Source: Thermomicrobiales bacterium (GTDB taxonomy: Bacteria; Chloroflexota; Chloroflexia; Thermomicrobiales; UBA6265). Taken from it: DNA of 6,476 bases. Below are positions 5,685 to 6,476 of the stretch, in pieces. The translations under genes were made by a program, and so were the position numbers. The notes under the pieces were generated by a model, which saw nothing but the letters and a program-made list of their open reading frames with translations, did no database searches and was not told where the DNA came from. Numbering within the stretch: the stretch's first letter is position 1; each line of letters starts with the position of its first letter. The DNA is taken from the NCBI GenBank assembly GCA_030447145.1, contig JAUJLY010000174.1:1-6476 (forward strand). Reading direction: 5' to 3'.

Positions 5685-5690
5685 AGGAGG
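5685..5690 (+). promoter_or_regulatory. Strong ribosome binding site of atpE
   Basis: AGGAGG lies 9 bases before the GTG at 5700. It is the best ribosome binding site among the atp genes here, fitting the high copy number of subunit c. It decides the start in favour of GTG 5700 over an in-frame ATG at 5652. Confidence 0.8.
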
Positions 5691-5699
5691 AAGCATCAC

Positions 5700-5942
5700 G
5701 TGTTTGGTGGTATTACAGATCCCGAGGCCGTACGTTACATTGGCTCGGGAATTGCAATCGGCATTGGCGGTCTTGGCCCGGCGCTCGGTATCGGTATGGC
5801 CGTGCGTGGCGCGATGGAGGCCATCGGTCGAAACCCTGAGGCTGCTGGTCAGATCCAGACCTCGATGATCATCGGTGCGGCGCTCGCCGAGGCGGTCGCG
5901 ATCTACGCGTTCGTTATCGCCATCATCATCGCGTTCGTCTAG
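5700..5942 (+). CDS. atpE: F-type ATP synthase subunit c
   Basis: Subunit c forms the rotor ring in the membrane and carries the coupling ion. The protein has 80 residues, the usual length: helix 1 about 10-38 with the Gly-rich packing motif (GSGIAIGIGGLGPALGIG, 15-32), the polar loop with RNP (44-46) that contacts F1, and helix 2 about 53-79. E64, in IGAALAEAVAIYAF, is the ion-binding carboxylate. The residue after it is Ala rather than Ser or Thr, and helix 1 has no Gln at the sodium-site position. The ring should therefore carry protons, not sodium. The start is GTG 5700 behind AGGAGG. An in-frame ATG at 5652 would add 16 residues rich in Arg and Gly that no c subunit is expected to have. 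The 143-bp gap after atpB and the 145-bp gap before atpF are long for this operon. Confidence 0.97.
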   Translation: MFGGITDPEAVRYIGSGIAIGIGGLGPALGIGMAVRGAMEAIGRNPEAAGQIQTSMIIGAALAEAVAIYAFVIAIIIAFV

Positions 5943-6026
5943 AACCTGTAGTTGGTGCCGGAGCTGCGCAACGGCGCGGCCCCGGCCTCCCGCTGCTTCG
6001 GTTCTCAACGGATGTGTCCCGGTAAT

Positions 6027-6040
6027 CGGAGGCGCCTCCG
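6027..6040 (+). repeat. 14-bp perfect palindrome between atpE and atpF
   Basis: CGGAGGCGCCTCCG equals its own reverse complement. In RNA it could form only a 5-bp stem with a GCGC loop. It also places GGAG and CCTCC words in the leader, so it could bind the ribosome or compete with the real binding site at 6075-6080. It has no T-tract and is not a standard terminator. Confidence 0.5.
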
Positions 6041-6087
6041 TTGGTTGGTCGATGGGGTCTGAGGACACTCATCGAAGGAGTGGCAGC

Positions 6088-6476
6088 ATGCTAGGACAAC
6101 TTGGAATCGATATATGGCAGCTGCTCGTCCAGTTGGTTGCCTTTATCGCCTTCATCTACCTCCTTTGGCGCTTCGCGGTCGGTCCGATTGTCCGGGTGCT
6201 TGACCAGCGGCAAGACCGCATCAGCGAGAGCCTTCTGGCTGCCGAGCGGATGCAGGTCGAGCTGAGGGCAACCCAGGCGAGGAACGAGGAAGTGATGGCG
6301 CAGGCCCGCCGTGAGGCGCAGGAGATGCTCGTGACCGCCCGGCAGAATGCGGAGCAGATCGAGGCCCGAGCACGCGAGAAGGCTGAGGCCAGTGCAGACG
6401 AGTTCCTGAACCGGGCTCAGGAGACCTTGCGCCAGGAGACGGCCCAGGCGCGACAGTCACTTCGTCAGGAAGTGGC
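6088..6476 (+). CDS. atpF: F-type ATP synthase subunit b, N-terminal part (cut by window edge)
   Basis: Subunit b forms the peripheral stalk that holds F1 against the torque of the rotor. I translated 129 codons to the edge of the window; the family is usually about 160-170 residues. A single membrane segment (about 10-30, WQLLVQLVAFIAFIYLLWRF) is followed by the conserved VGPIVRVLDQRQDRISESL (31-49). A long, charged, Ala/Glu/Arg/Gln-rich helix follows, typical of the right-handed coiled coil of the b dimer. The ATG at 6088 is supported by AAGGAG (6075-6080) at 7 bases. An in-frame ATG at 6052 has no binding site and would add 12 unlikely residues before the membrane helix. The F1 genes atpH, A, G, D and C are expected downstream. 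With only one b gene seen, a duplicated b/b' pair cannot be excluded. Confidence 0.95.
   Translation, partial: MLGQLGIDIWQLLVQLVAFIAFIYLLWRFAVGPIVRVLDQRQDRISESLLAAERMQVELRATQARNEEVMAQARREAQEMLVTARQNAEQIEARAREKAEASADEFLNRAQETLRQETAQARQSLRQEV

Noticed and set aside
5649..5699. N-terminal extension of subunit c from 5649 or 5652
   Set aside because: AGGAGG at 5685-5690 points to GTG 5700, which gives the standard 80-residue protein. The extension is Arg/Gly-rich and unlike any c subunit.
1..6476. tRNA or rRNA genes, CRISPR arrays, insertion sequences, phage or toxin-antitoxin genes, defence systems
   Set aside because: Reading both strands, I found no cloverleaf, no regularly spaced repeats, no transposase or integrase motifs and no defence-type domain. 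No undescribed multigene system is supported by this window.

Overview
The window looks like a chromosomal piece of a GC-rich bacterium, most likely from the Chloroflexota (Thermomicrobia/Sphaerobacter-like). This is an inference. The clues are an SCO1664-family protein, which is known mainly from Actinobacteria and Chloroflexi, and an atpZ-B-E-F operon whose proteins have bacterial features without actinobacterial hallmarks. No mobile element, CRISPR array, tRNA or rRNA is visible, and I did not find a new multigene system.

Layout. (1) Bases 1-604, minus strand: the N-terminal two thirds of the NAD-binding part of a UDP-glucose 6-dehydrogenase, cut by the window edge. (2) 605-930: mostly non-coding, ending in a strong 11-bp hairpin that fits as terminator of the next minus-strand gene. 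(3) 931-1710, minus: a fumarylacetoacetate-hydrolase-family enzyme, transcribed divergently from (4) 1815-2627, plus: an SCO1664-family protein with a lipid-kinase-like active site. (5) 2914-3916, plus: a proline racemase / hydroxyproline epimerase family gene that is broken in this sequence. Restoring one base at each of two places and reading through one TAG gives a normal 334-residue protein. (6) 4018-6476, plus: the start of the F-type ATP synthase operon, with atpZ (an AtpI-like assembly factor), atpB (subunit a), atpE (subunit c) and atpF (subunit b, cut by the window edge). The remaining F1 genes are expected just downstream.

How the parts work together. The atp genes encode the membrane Fo sector of ATP synthase. 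AtpZ probably helps assemble the c-ring, subunit a provides the proton half-channels and the essential Arg, the c-ring carries the proton on Glu64, and b forms the stalk to F1. The c subunit lacks the Gln and Ser/Thr sodium ligands, so proton coupling is expected. The other genes are unrelated housekeeping or catabolic functions with no clear link to each other.

The points most worth a second look are: a perfect CRP-type palindrome (TGTGA-N6-TCACA) overlapping the probable atp promoter; a hairpin that can hide the atpZ ribosome binding site; an acidic, His-containing insertion of about 53 residues in the external loop of subunit a, plus a His/Asp-rich C-terminal tail; three near-equal (143-148 bp) gaps between atp genes that are usually packed tightly; and the triply damaged proline racemase gene, which carries a Ser/Cys rather than Cys/Cys catalytic pair.
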